Assembly: GCA_965230525.1 (NCBI GenBank)
Contig: OZ246008.1
Coordinates: forward strand, 4,278,001-4,342,000
Direction: 5' to 3'
DNA from: GCA-002733465 sp965230525
GTDB taxonomy: Bacteria; Pseudomonadota; Gammaproteobacteria; Enterobacterales; Kangiellaceae
DNA length: 64,000 nt
Below the pieces are notes generated by a model, which worked only from the letters and a program-made list of their open reading frames with translations, was not told the origin of the DNA and did not search any database. Position 1 is the stretch's first letter. Each line of letters opens with the position of its first letter. Positions 18,563 to 26,662 of the stretch are shown here, piece after piece. A program made the translations under genes and the position numbers.

Positions 18563-19348
18563 GTGAGTAAAATCAAATATATTGATATTAATTGTGATTT
18601 GGGTGAAGGCGAAAGTCTGCAAGATTGCCAAGTCGATGAAATGCTCATGCCCTTTATATCAAGCTGCAATATTGCATGCGGTGGCCACGCGGGCAATCAG
18701 TTAACAATGACGCATAGTTTGAATAATGCGAAAAAGCATAAATTAAGAATAGGTGCACACCCAGGATACCCTGACAGAGCGAATTTTGGTCGTACGTCAG
18801 TCGAGATAAAACCAACGGCTCTCAAACAAAGTATCGCTTCACAGGTCGATAGCTTAATTAGCATCGCTAAGACCATTGATGCTCAAGTTTCTTACATTAA
18901 ATTTCATGGAGCGCTCTATAACGATATTGAAAGCAATGATTCGTTGGCCCAGTTATTAGTTGAGTTTTGTAAACAAAAATTTTCAGCGCTAAGTCTAATG
19001 GGGTTGGCTAAAGGCAACTTAGAAAAATATTGTCGTCAGTTAAAGGTTGGTTTTATTGCCGAAGGGTTTATGGACCGCCGCTACCTTTCCAATGCTAAGC
19101 TTTCTCCGAGATCGCATCCCGACGCAGTAATCACCAAACAACAGGTCGCCATAGAACAGGCCGTCGCGCTAGCAAAAGGCCAGCCAATTTTAACCCTCGA
19201 ACGCTCGGTGATTTCCATATCGGTGGACAGTATTTGCTTGCACGGTGATAATCCAAATGCTCAGGTAATCGCAAAGTCACTACTTCAGGCGTTACAAATT
19301 AATCAACTTAAACTAGGCTCAGCATCAACAAATACCCTTTTGAATTAA
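18563..19348 (+). CDS. pxpA: 5-oxoprolinase subunit PxpA (LamB/YcsF family)
   Basis: Subunit of ATP-dependent 5-oxoprolinase, which opens pyroglutamate to glutamate. The 261-residue protein begins with DINCDLGEGE and has CNIACGGHAGN (about 33-43), GAHPGYPDR, KFHGALYN and EGFMDRRY, all family marks of the LamB/YcsF fold. The start is GTG at 18563. It is 52 bases after the transporter and one base before pxpB, so the four genes form an operon. Confidence 0.95.
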   Translation: MSKIKYIDINCDLGEGESLQDCQVDEMLMPFISSCNIACGGHAGNQLTMTHSLNNAKKHKLRIGAHPGYPDRANFGRTSVEIKPTALKQSIASQVDSLISIAKTIDAQVSYIKFHGALYNDIESNDSLAQLLVEFCKQKFSALSLMGLAKGNLEKYCRQLKVGFIAEGFMDRRYLSNAKLSPRSHPDAVITKQQVAIEQAVALAKGQPILTLERSVISISVDSICLHGDNPNAQVIAKSLLQALQINQLKLGSASTNTLLN

Positions 19349-19349
19349 G

Positions 19350-20060
19350 ATGACAAACAACACTTTTAAGTTTTCCAAGTTTAGAATAATAAATAACGGT
19401 GATAGTGGTTTAACGGTGCTATTTGACAGCCCAACATCGCGCCAATTAACTGAAAAAATTTTATCGACGGCTAAACACATAAATCTAGAATTAAAATCAT
19501 GTATCGATGAGTTAATTCCTAGCTATCAAAGTTTATCGGTATTATTTAATCCGAGTAAAGTGGATCGAAAAGACCTTTATCATCGCCTAAATAATATTCT
19601 TTCTGGATCAATAAAACTGGCTCAGTTTAGTACCAAGCGAATAGAAGTTCCTGTCTGTTATGAACCTAAATTTGCTACCGATATCGAGAGAGTTGCTGAA
19701 CATTGCCAGTTAACCAGACAGCAAGTTATTGAGCAGCATTGTCAACCTGTTTATTGGGTCGCGATGTTAGGATTTTTACCCGGCTTTGTTTACTTAAGCG
19801 GGCTCAAGCAATCACTTTTTTGCCCTCGAAAACAAACGCCAAGTTTATCTGTTGCGCCAGGTTCGATCGCCATCGGAAATCAACAAACAGGTATCTACTC
19901 GCTGGCAAGTCCAGGCGGATGGAACGTCATTGGCCGAACGCCTCGGCAATTATTTACACCCAATACAACCCCACCTATTAGCATTGGTCCCTTGGATGAA
20001 ATCCAGTTTGTTGCTATATCGGCGCAATCATTTTCACGTATTCAAAGTGGAGAGCGCTAG
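19350..20060 (+). CDS. pxpB: 5-oxoprolinase subunit PxpB (KipI family)
   Basis: Protein of 236 residues of the KipI/allophanate-hydrolase subunit 1 family, with GDSGLTVLF near the start and the signature LGFLPGFVYLSGL (about 137-149) and SVAPGSIAIGNQQTGIY. It works with PxpC in the ATP-dependent activation of 5-oxoproline. It lies between pxpA and pxpC with gaps of one and two bases, which implies coupled translation. Confidence 0.95.
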   Translation: MTNNTFKFSKFRIINNGDSGLTVLFDSPTSRQLTEKILSTAKHINLELKSCIDELIPSYQSLSVLFNPSKVDRKDLYHRLNNILSGSIKLAQFSTKRIEVPVCYEPKFATDIERVAEHCQLTRQQVIEQHCQPVYWVAMLGFLPGFVYLSGLKQSLFCPRKQTPSLSVAPGSIAIGNQQTGIYSLASPGGWNVIGRTPRQLFTPNTTPPISIGPLDEIQFVAISAQSFSRIQSGER

Positions 20061-20062
20061 GT

Positions 20063-20980
20063 ATGAGTTTAACTTTTATAAAAGCTGGACTTCAGACGAG
20101 CATACAGGATATTGCCCGTGTGGGACAAATGCACTTAGGAATATCCGCTAGCGGCGCTATGGATTCTCGCGCTATGAAGTTAGCTAACCGTTTAGTCGGC
20201 AAACCTAGCCATGCCGCAACCATTGAAGTCACATTGGTCGGCCCCACAATTCAAGCCGAATGTGATATTGCGATTGCAGTTTGTGGCGCTCAATTTGAGT
20301 TATTTCATCAAGGCAAACCGGTTGTTCCCCATCAAGTGATTAATTTAAGTAAAGGCGATATCCTAGAATTTAAAAGATGTTTACAGGGTGCGAGGGCCTA
20401 CATTGGTTTTACCGGAGAACTTGACCTGCCACCTGTTATGGCCAGTTATTCAACTCATCTAACTGCTAACTTTGGTTGCATTAATGGTGCAATTGAAGAC
20501 AATCAAAGATTACCGATTAAGGGCTGCCACCCGCTCCCCCCAAACGTGCTTGAGCAAGCATTGCGGCCCAACTATTCAGGAAATTATTTAATTCGAACCG
20601 TTCCATCGGTGGAAACGGATCTATTCGAGCCCCACCAACTTACCCAGTTTTTTTCCCAATCTTATCAAGTTTCAAACGACATAAGCCGGATGGGTATACG
20701 GTTAGATGGTGATGCAATAACAATCCATAAAGCTTTGAATATTACCTCGAGCGGCTTAACTCAAGGCAGCATTCAGATCCCACCATTAGGAACTCCAATC
20801 ATCTCTTCGGTAGATGGACAAACGGTGGGAGGTTATCCAAGAATTGCCAATGTAATTGCGGCTGACTTGCCATTGCTGGGGCAGCTAAAAAGTGGTGACA
20901 AGCTTAACTTTATAAAAGTGAGCTTGGACTACGCCGATCAACTGCTGGCGCATTCCAATCAATTGACTATGGATTTTTAA
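20063..20980 (+). CDS. pxpC: 5-oxoprolinase subunit PxpC (KipA family)
   Basis: Protein of 305 residues of the KipA/biotin-dependent carboxyltransferase-like family. GLQTSIQDIARVGQMHLGISASGAMD (in two parts at about 9-35) is the family start, and SNDISRMGIRLDG and QIPPLGTPIISSVDGQTVGGYP follow. Forms the 5-oxoprolinase complex with PxpA and PxpB. Length is normal. Last gene of the operon; the DUF3667 gene faces it 17 bases on. Confidence 0.95.
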   Translation: MSLTFIKAGLQTSIQDIARVGQMHLGISASGAMDSRAMKLANRLVGKPSHAATIEVTLVGPTIQAECDIAIAVCGAQFELFHQGKPVVPHQVINLSKGDILEFKRCLQGARAYIGFTGELDLPPVMASYSTHLTANFGCINGAIEDNQRLPIKGCHPLPPNVLEQALRPNYSGNYLIRTVPSVETDLFEPHQLTQFFSQSYQVSNDISRMGIRLDGDAITIHKALNITSSGLTQGSIQIPPLGTPIISSVDGQTVGGYPRIANVIAADLPLLGQLKSGDKLNFIKVSLDYADQLLAHSNQLTMDF

Positions 20981-20997
20981 ATTGCGTTTCGAGCAGA

Positions 20998-21864
20998 TTA
21001 TTCAAGTAAGGCAATTGCTGACATAAATGACATCATGCCAGCAATGCTAAGCAGTGTAATATACAACACCAAGATCAGAAGCGTTTTTGGTATAACCAAC
21101 CAATAAGTTTGCTGGTAGGTCACTTTTTGAGCCTTCGCTAAGTATATTGGCACGAAAGCGCTCAACCATGACCAAGCGGCATTATATTGCGCCAATCCAT
21201 AAATAATTAACACCGCCCCCATCAACCAAGTTTGAAAGTGCAATGAAAAAATTAAATGGTCAAAATAAAATATTCTTTTAAACAAATAGAGCAACTTCAT
21301 CACTAGCGCAAAAATTGGAAGAAAAAAGATCAGCATCGTTGGTAATACTTCTTCTAGGCTGTTGAAGATTTTTTCGACCGAGAGCTGTGGGTCCGCACTC
21401 TTAAGTACTTTTATCTGTTCTGAATAAGTCGTTTCAAACCAAGTATTGGCTGCATTATCTTTACCAAAATGCATTATTTGGAAATTAGGAGCCCCTTTAA
21501 CCGGCTCTTCATGGCCGAGGAGCACGTTTCCAATATAAATATTCGATTCTTTTACATCTGGTGAAGGGATTTGAAACACCAAGAAAAATAGTAAACTGAT
21601 CGCCAAATAAAGCCTTACGGGCGGTAGCACTGAATGACGCTTTCCTTCAAGAAAAGCCTTGGTCAACTTTCCCGGTCTAAAAATTAGAGTAAAAAGGCTT
21701 TGAAAGGTTTTGGAATCAAGTGCGAGGGTATCCTGCAAGAACTCTGCGGAAACCTGCCAAATAGGTCCACGACGACTTTTCGCCGATTGCCCACAGTCGG
21801 AACAAAATGGTCCAACTAATTGGGCCTCGCAGTTTTGGCAGTAGCTAACCTTGGGCTCGCTCAT
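20998..21864 (-). CDS. DUF3667 zinc-ribbon membrane protein
   Basis: Protein of 288 residues with an N-terminal zinc ribbon (CQNCEAQLVGPFCSDCG, residues 9-25), then the stretch DTLALDSKTFQSLFTLIFRPGKL typical of DUF3667, and four hydrophobic segments (about 80-95, 180-195, 210-225, 255-285). The function of the family is unknown. It converges with pxpC and is divergent from the small membrane protein at 22117. No clear partner. Confidence 0.88.
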   Translation of the reverse strand: MSEPKVSYCQNCEAQLVGPFCSDCGQSAKSRRGPIWQVSAEFLQDTLALDSKTFQSLFTLIFRPGKLTKAFLEGKRHSVLPPVRLYLAISLLFFLVFQIPSPDVKESNIYIGNVLLGHEEPVKGAPNFQIMHFGKDNAANTWFETTYSEQIKVLKSADPQLSVEKIFNSLEEVLPTMLIFFLPIFALVMKLLYLFKRIFYFDHLIFSLHFQTWLMGAVLIIYGLAQYNAAWSWLSAFVPIYLAKAQKVTYQQTYWLVIPKTLLILVLYITLLSIAGMMSFMSAIALLE

Positions 21865-22042
21865 AAGAATCCTTAGAATTGCGGCTTAAGCGAATATTTA
21901 TTTTCGCTGAAATGCGGCCAATAATAGCAGGCTTTTAGAAAAAATGAATCTTATCAGTTAGTTAGTTCAAATACATCGTTTTTGATTGGCTAGCTCATTA
22001 AATCGCTAGGTCGCTCCTATTAGCTGCTCCCTACGACTCGAG

Positions 22043-22056
22043 TTGATTTAGATCAA
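22043..22056 (+). promoter_or_regulatory. FNR/Anr-like box
   Basis: TTGATTTAGATCAA is a perfect TTGAT-N4-ATCAA half-site pair. A -10-like TATTAT at 22078-22083 puts the transcription start near 22090, so the box centre is at about -41, the class II position for FNR activators. The gene behind it is the 44-residue membrane protein at 22117. That suggests induction when oxygen is low; it is inferred from spacing only. Confidence 0.65.
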
Positions 22057-22116
22057 AGCTTTACAAGTAGCTTCCAGTATTATCTATACACACTTGATAA
22101 ACCGGAGAATAGCAAT

Positions 22117-22251
22117 ATGGCCTTATTAAACGAACTATTAGGAAGTTTTGAGGGACAGCTAAGCTTGGCTGTTTTAATTTTTATATTAGCCATGGCAGTA
22201 TTTTTTATAAGAATGTTTTTAAAGAATATAGAGCAAGATACGCCCAAATAA
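22117..22251 (+). CDS. DUF3149-like 44-residue membrane protein
   Basis: A small gene that is easily missed. The product has one strong membrane segment (about residues 17-35, SLAVLIFILAMAVFFIRMF) flanked by an acidic N-terminal part and a charged tail, and resembles the small DUF3149 proteins of proteobacteria (my recognition). GGAG stands ten bases before the ATG. It is preceded by an FNR-like box and -10 at class II spacing, so it may be made at low oxygen. Small one-helix proteins often act as subunits of larger membrane enzymes, but no partner is near. Confidence 0.75.
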   Translation: MALLNELLGSFEGQLSLAVLIFILAMAVFFIRMFLKNIEQDTPK

Positions 22252-22787
22252 CCTTAGGTTGACGTTGAGTTGATTTAGGCTTTTTGCAAAAAATAGGATG
22301 AAGGGTCTTTATCCCTTGCGCTTTTTTAAAGAAATTAAAGCGTTGGTAGCTGTGTAGCTTACTTTGGTTTATCTAAGCGATCAGCGTGGGCAACTCAGAA
22401 TAAACCAGCTCAATTCTTCCACCCGTTCATGGTGACTCACAGAGAGTCTCAAAGACTATCATTTACTCAGATACACTGTATCCATTCTGGCGCTTGAATA
22501 GGATACAACTGTTTCATAAATGAAACATTAAATACTTATTAACTTTTGATCAATCTTGTTTATCTCACAAAGTTCTAAATTACCCATTGAATATTTCGAC
22601 TCTAACCTTTATAACTAGCTATAGATAAGAACAAATATCCAACGGTGACAGTGCTAACTCGTTTATTATTTGCCTGCACGATATTCGAAATATGAGAACT
22701 TATTAACTCTGCCTAACTAGTTAGATCGCTAAAATAGTTCGAACCACCTAGGACTAAAACTTTAAAATAATCAAACAAAGGAAGGTT
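22252..22787 (+). promoter_or_regulatory. 536-base region before the CadC-like gene
   Basis: No gene seen. It holds several short palindromes: GATAC-ACT-GTATC at 22470-22482, a related GATACAACTGTTTC at 22502-22515 (32 bases apart), AGTCT-CAA-AGACT at 22445-22457 and GTTTCAT-AA-ATGAAAC at 22511-22526. They may be operators for the regulator that follows. Confidence 0.4.
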
Positions 22788-24707
22788 GTGCGGAATATGA
22801 TCTATCGAGCTAGCGACTTTGTTATTAATAGTGACTCCTTCGAAATATTTTATAAAGGTACTTTAGTCAATTGCGAACCCAAGGTATTCGACTTAATACT
22901 CTACTTAGTTCAAAAGCGACAACGGCTTGTAACTAGAGATGAATTATTTGAAAAAATTTGGCAAGGTAGAGAAGTTACGGATACTGCACTTAGTAATCAC
23001 ATTAAGATTGCACGAAAACTTCTCGGCGATAATGGTCAAAGTCAATCTGTTATAAAGACAATACGAGGTAGAGGTTATCAATTTGTTGCACTTCTTGAAG
23101 AAGGCAATATTCAAGCTCCAACAAACCAACAATCTGACCTTAATAATTTTAACCATGCTAACGGAACTAAACTTGCTTCCAAGAAGTGGGTAAATGGCAG
23201 GAAAGATACCCGTAAGTTTATCTTTACTTCTGTTGCAACATTGATTGCTTTAGCGATTGCCATGCAGTTAGTTATAAAATTAACTAAGAATTTTTCCTCT
23301 TCAGCTGAGAGTTATTTAATCGCCGTTGTTCCGTTCTCAAATACAAAACCAAGTGCCGAATCCGACTATCTAGGCATCGCGATTTCTGATCGGATTATTA
23401 GCGAATTAGCCTATTTGGAAAAAATAAATGTGCGTTCCGCGAACTCTACTAGAAAATTTAATCAAACTAATGCGGATTTTCAACAGGTAGGCAATGAACT
23501 CAATGTAGATTATGTTTTATCAGGCAACTATTTAAGTATCGACAATGTTATCCGGTTAGATATTGAATTAATCAGAGTATCTGATAATCATTTATTGTGG
23601 CGTTCTAAGCAAATTGAAGTGACAAACGAAAACACCTTCAAGATTCAAGATATGGTAGCTAATGAAGTTTTGGCAGGCTTTAAGTTAACCCTAGATGTGA
23701 AAAAGAAATCATCTATAAGTGATCAACCACAAAATCCAATTGCATACGATTTATACTTAAAAAGTATTGCTCAACCCTTTTCAAATGAGGGACATCAGAA
23801 TGCGATCGATTTACTAAAGCAATCAATCAAACTAGAGGATAGTTTTGCTCCCGCTTATATACAGCTGGGTAATCGCATACGTAGGTTGGAGCAATTCGGC
23901 TTGGTCAATACCGGCGAATCACACGACACGCTGCAATATTACCAAAAAGCGCTCTCGTTAAATCCAAACCTATTAAGTGCTCTCTCACATTTGGCCTTCG
24001 TATATACCGAAACAAACCGAATTGATGAAGCGATGGAAATCGTCTTAAGGATGTTGGAGATAAACCCGTTTAATGCTCAAACTCGTTTTACTTTAGGCTA
24101 TGTATACCGCTATGCAGGCTTAATCGATGAAGCCATATCAGAAATGGAACGAGCTGTGGAGCTAGACCCAAGAAACCGGCGCTTTCGTTCGATTATTGCT
24201 ACATACTCTGGTATGAGTCGCTTTCAAGATGCTTTAGCCCAGGTAGAGCTTTACCCTAAAAGTTCGTTTACCACTGGCTGGCGAGGGTTAATTGATATTC
24301 GTTTAGGAAAGACACAATCTGCTCTTAAACATTTCGAACAACTAATCGAAAAGGATAAAGATAGTTTATGGGGGTTGGTGGCGTTGGTACACGCGTCTTA
24401 TTTGACTGAGAATATCGAACCAGGCTTACTTGCTGTGCACCGTCTTGAACAAACCAATATTGTTGATGCAGAAACGATTTATTATGTCGCAGTCTATTAT
24501 TGTATGTTGGGAGATAATCAACGCTGCTTAACGGCATATAAAAAATCGGTAGATAGTGGTTATTACAACTACCACTTTGTTGATCTAAGTCCTTACTGGA
24601 CGAAAGTAAAAAACAATCCCGAATTCATAGCTATATATAATTCCGCCAAACAGCGCAGCCAGGCTTTTGCAAACAAGTTTTTAGCCAAAGCTAGTCGCTA
24701 CCAATAG
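22788..24707 (+). CDS. CadC/ToxR-type membrane regulator with TPR tail
   Basis: Protein of 639 residues. An OmpR-type winged helix covers about 5-105 (EPKVFDLILYLVQKRQRLVTRDELFEKIW, in two parts; TIRGRGYQFV). A membrane segment lies at about 143-163. The outer part starts with a TolB-like/FlgO-like domain (YLIAVVPFSN, DYVLSGNYL, LLWRS; about 175-300), then TPR repeats to the end. Such proteins bind DNA while still in the membrane and sense a periplasmic signal. The start is GTG at 22788 with AAAGGAAGG before it; ATG at 22797 is also possible. It has no obvious target next to it. Confidence 0.88.
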   Translation: MRNMIYRASDFVINSDSFEIFYKGTLVNCEPKVFDLILYLVQKRQRLVTRDELFEKIWQGREVTDTALSNHIKIARKLLGDNGQSQSVIKTIRGRGYQFVALLEEGNIQAPTNQQSDLNNFNHANGTKLASKKWVNGRKDTRKFIFTSVATLIALAIAMQLVIKLTKNFSSSAESYLIAVVPFSNTKPSAESDYLGIAISDRIISELAYLEKINVRSANSTRKFNQTNADFQQVGNELNVDYVLSGNYLSIDNVIRLDIELIRVSDNHLLWRSKQIEVTNENTFKIQDMVANEVLAGFKLTLDVKKKSSISDQPQNPIAYDLYLKSIAQPFSNEGHQNAIDLLKQSIKLEDSFAPAYIQLGNRIRRLEQFGLVNTGESHDTLQYYQKALSLNPNLLSALSHLAFVYTETNRIDEAMEIVLRMLEINPFNAQTRFTLGYVYRYAGLIDEAISEMERAVELDPRNRRFRSIIATYSGMSRFQDALAQVELYPKSSFTTGWRGLIDIRLGKTQSALKHFEQLIEKDKDSLWGLVALVHASYLTENIEPGLLAVHRLEQTNIVDAETIYYVAVYYCMLGDNQRCLTAYKKSVDSGYYNYHFVDLSPYWTKVKNNPEFIAIYNSAKQRSQAFANKFLAKASRYQ

Positions 24708-24767
24708 AATTATTAAACCAGCCAGACTAGTCAATCAAAGCTCAATAGCTTCAACATCCACAAGCAT

Positions 24768-24805
24768 AAAAAGGCCATCGTATCTTTCGATACGATGGCC
24801 TTTTT
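24768..24805. terminator. bidirectional intrinsic terminator
   Basis: A perfect 12-bp stem (GGCCATCGTATC / GATACGATGGCC) with a TTTC loop is flanked by A5 on the left and T5 on the right. It serves both the CadC-like gene (plus) and rplM-rpsI (minus), which converge here. Confidence 0.9.
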
Positions 24806-24851
24806 AACGTATAACTCTTTAAACCTTCCAAAGAAGGATTTACATAGGATA

Positions 24852-25244
24852 TTAACGCTTCGAGAATTGAGGCTTCTTACGTGCTTTATGAAGACCAACT
24901 TTCTTACGCTCAACCGCACGAGCATCACGAGTAACATAACCCGCTGCACGAAGAGGAGAACGAAGTTCGCTATCAAACTCCATCAATGCTCTTGTAATAC
25001 CTAATCGAATCGCACCAGCTTGACCTGTGTCGCCGCCACCTTTAACAGTCACGTACGCATCAAATTTCTCGTGATTTTCAGTCAACTCTAGAGGCTGACG
25101 AACAACCATTCTTGAAGTTTCACGACCAAAGTACTCGTCGAGAGGTTGCTGGTTAACAGTGATAGTACCGTTACCTGGACGCAAGAAAACTCTAGCAGTA
25201 GAGCTCTTACGACGACCTGTTCCGTAATATTGTGTATCAGCCAT
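24852..25244 (-). CDS. rpsI: 30S ribosomal protein S9
   Basis: S9 (uS9) binds 16S rRNA in the head of the small subunit; its C-terminal tail reaches the P-site tRNA. The 130-residue product starts at the ATG at 25244 (ADTQYYGTGRRKSSTARVFL), giving the normal length; the frame to 25256 adds four residues. KGGGDTGQAGAIRLGITRAL and the basic end KKPQFSKR are family marks. It follows rplM by 12 bases as in nearly all bacteria. Confidence 0.97.
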   Translation of the reverse strand: MADTQYYGTGRRKSSTARVFLRPGNGTITVNQQPLDEYFGRETSRMVVRQPLELTENHEKFDAYVTVKGGGDTGQAGAIRLGITRALMEFDSELRSPLRAAGYVTRDARAVERKKVGLHKARKKPQFSKR

Positions 25245-25256
25245 TCTATTCACCAA

Positions 25257-25685
25257 CTATATGTTTAATTCTTTTGGTTGCTGTGCCTGATGAGTGTGCT
25301 CAGGTCCAACAAAAATCTTCAATTTACGTAAACATGCACGGCCTAATGGATTACTAGGAACCATACCTTTTACTGCCAATTGCAAGATACGCTCAGGTGC
25401 TCTGTCACGAAGTTTGCCTAAAGGCATACCTTTGATTCCACCTGGGAATTCAGTGTGACGGTAGTACATTTTATCTGCTTCTTTATTGCCTGTTACAGCA
25501 ATTTTCTCTGCATTGACAACAACGATATAATCGCCAGTATCAACGTGAGGTGTATATTCTGCTTTATGCTTGCCACGTAATCGACGCGCAATTTCAGTTG
25601 CCAAACGGCCAAGTGTTTTACCTTCTGCGTCTACAACGAACCATTCGCGTTGTACTGACTCTGGTTTTGCACTAAAAGTTCTCAT
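25257..25685 (-). CDS. rplM: 50S ribosomal protein L13
   Basis: L13 (uL13) is an early assembly protein of the large subunit, 142 residues from the ATG at 25685 (MRTFSAKPESVQREWFVVDA). LGRLATEIARRLRGKHKAEY and the YYRHTEFPGGIK segment are diagnostic. The frame to 25697 adds four residues and was not used, because family starts agree with MRTF. First gene of rplM-rpsI, with the promoter 60-90 bases upstream. Confidence 0.97.
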   Translation of the reverse strand: MRTFSAKPESVQREWFVVDAEGKTLGRLATEIARRLRGKHKAEYTPHVDTGDYIVVVNAEKIAVTGNKEADKMYYRHTEFPGGIKGMPLGKLRDRAPERILQLAVKGMVPSNPLGRACLRKLKIFVGPEHTHQAQQPKELNI

Positions 25686-26123
25686 TGTTAGCTCCAATGT
25701 GGGCTTGTTTTTGCCTGTTAATTCTTTCTTGCACTCAAAAAAGAGCGCGAATTTTACAGAAATGTCTGGCTATTCACAACCCATTTTGATGAATTTTAAT
25801 CAATTTTATCTAAATCTGGAGTTTTCACTGAATTGGCGCTGGTGGGAGCAGCGTTTCTTCGCTCAGAAACCATCCTTTTTTGCTGATTTGCAACAGAGTT
25901 TCAAATCGCGCGGCATTGTGCGCTATTTTGATCAAAAAAGCACCAAAATATTAAATAATTTGCATCATTTTCTTCAGATGTTCAAAATATTGCCCGAAAA
26001 CGAAAGATTTGCTTTATTTAGCGGTAAATCTGGGGTAAAAAGCGGACTGGTATCGGCCAGCTCCGTTTTGGCTGCTACTTATTAGTAAGATTACCTTAAA
26101 ACAATCCATGCATAGGAAATATA
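25686..26123. other. 438-base intergenic region
   Basis: This is between divergent rplM and the HU-like gene. Beyond the rplM promoter at 25751-25779 I see only AT-rich sequence and no clear gene; a plus-strand open frame through it (from inside rplM to 26085) has no ribosome site or recognisable motif. Confidence 0.4.
25751..25779 (-). promoter_or_regulatory. promoter of rplM-rpsI
   Basis: On the minus strand TTGTGA and TAAAAT stand 17 bases apart, a good sigma-70 promoter. It would give a leader of about 60 bases before rplM. L13 represses its own operon in E. coli, so the leader could hold such a site, but I cannot see it directly. Confidence 0.65.
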
Positions 26124-26459
26124 ATGGCTACTGCAAAGAAACCAAAACTAATCAAAGAAAGATACACTAAAACTCAAATCATCACTGAAATCGCTGAGTC
26201 AACAGAACTTACGAAAAAGCAGGTGGCTGCGGTTATTGATGAATTAGGTGATGTAATTGACCGTCATATTAAAAAGCGTGCATGCGGTGAGTTCGTACTA
26301 CCTGGAATGCTTAAAATTACTACGGTTAAGAAAAAAGCAACTAAAGCTCGTAAAGGCATTAACCCATTTACTGGCGAAGAAACCATTTTTAAAGCGAAGC
26401 CTGCTTCTACTCAAGTTAAAGTTCGCCCGCTGAAAAAACTAAAAGACATGGCAAAATAG
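26124..26459 (+). CDS. HU/IHF-like DNA-binding protein
   Basis: Small basic protein of 111 residues with the HU fold: helices at 15-50 (TKTQIITEIAESTELTKKQVAAVIDEL, in parts) and a beta-arm region (FVLPGMLKITTVKKKATKARKGINPFTGEE, with the family's NPxTGE-type turn as NPFTGEE). It has a longer N-terminal tail than HU and a Lys-rich end, so it is one of the stand-alone HU-like variants. It should bend or coat DNA. A hairpin follows it at 26481. Confidence 0.88.
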   Translation: MATAKKPKLIKERYTKTQIITEIAESTELTKKQVAAVIDELGDVIDRHIKKRACGEFVLPGMLKITTVKKKATKARKGINPFTGEETIFKAKPASTQVKVRPLKKLKDMAK

Positions 26460-26480
26460 TTTTTGTCGACTTAGTTTTTT

Positions 26481-26508
26481 GTCAAAACAGCTCTAGGGCT
26501 GTTTTGAC
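26481..26508 (+). terminator. hairpin after the HU-like gene
   Basis: A perfect 11-bp stem (GTCAAAACAGC / GCTGTTTTGAC) with a 6-base loop lies 21 bases after the stop. The tail is TACTTTTC, so termination is likely but not textbook. Confidence 0.6.
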
Positions 26509-26662
26509 TACTTTTCAACCACCTGCACTATACTTACAATGTGCACCACCACTTCCCTTCCTTAGTTTCAATAATTTAGCCTTTTTTGTGAAGTTTTTAT
26601 TACGTTGCGATCTGAATCAGTCCACATAGAGGTAATTGTGTGCCAAGCTGTGTTGGAGCTAT

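Noticed and set aside
22738..22750. GTTCGAA as a tRNA T-loop
   Set aside because: No acceptor, D or anticodon stem can be formed around it.
25570..26085. 171-codon plus-strand frame over rplM and its leader
   Set aside because: The first third is the complement of rplM, and the rest has no recognisable motif or start signal.
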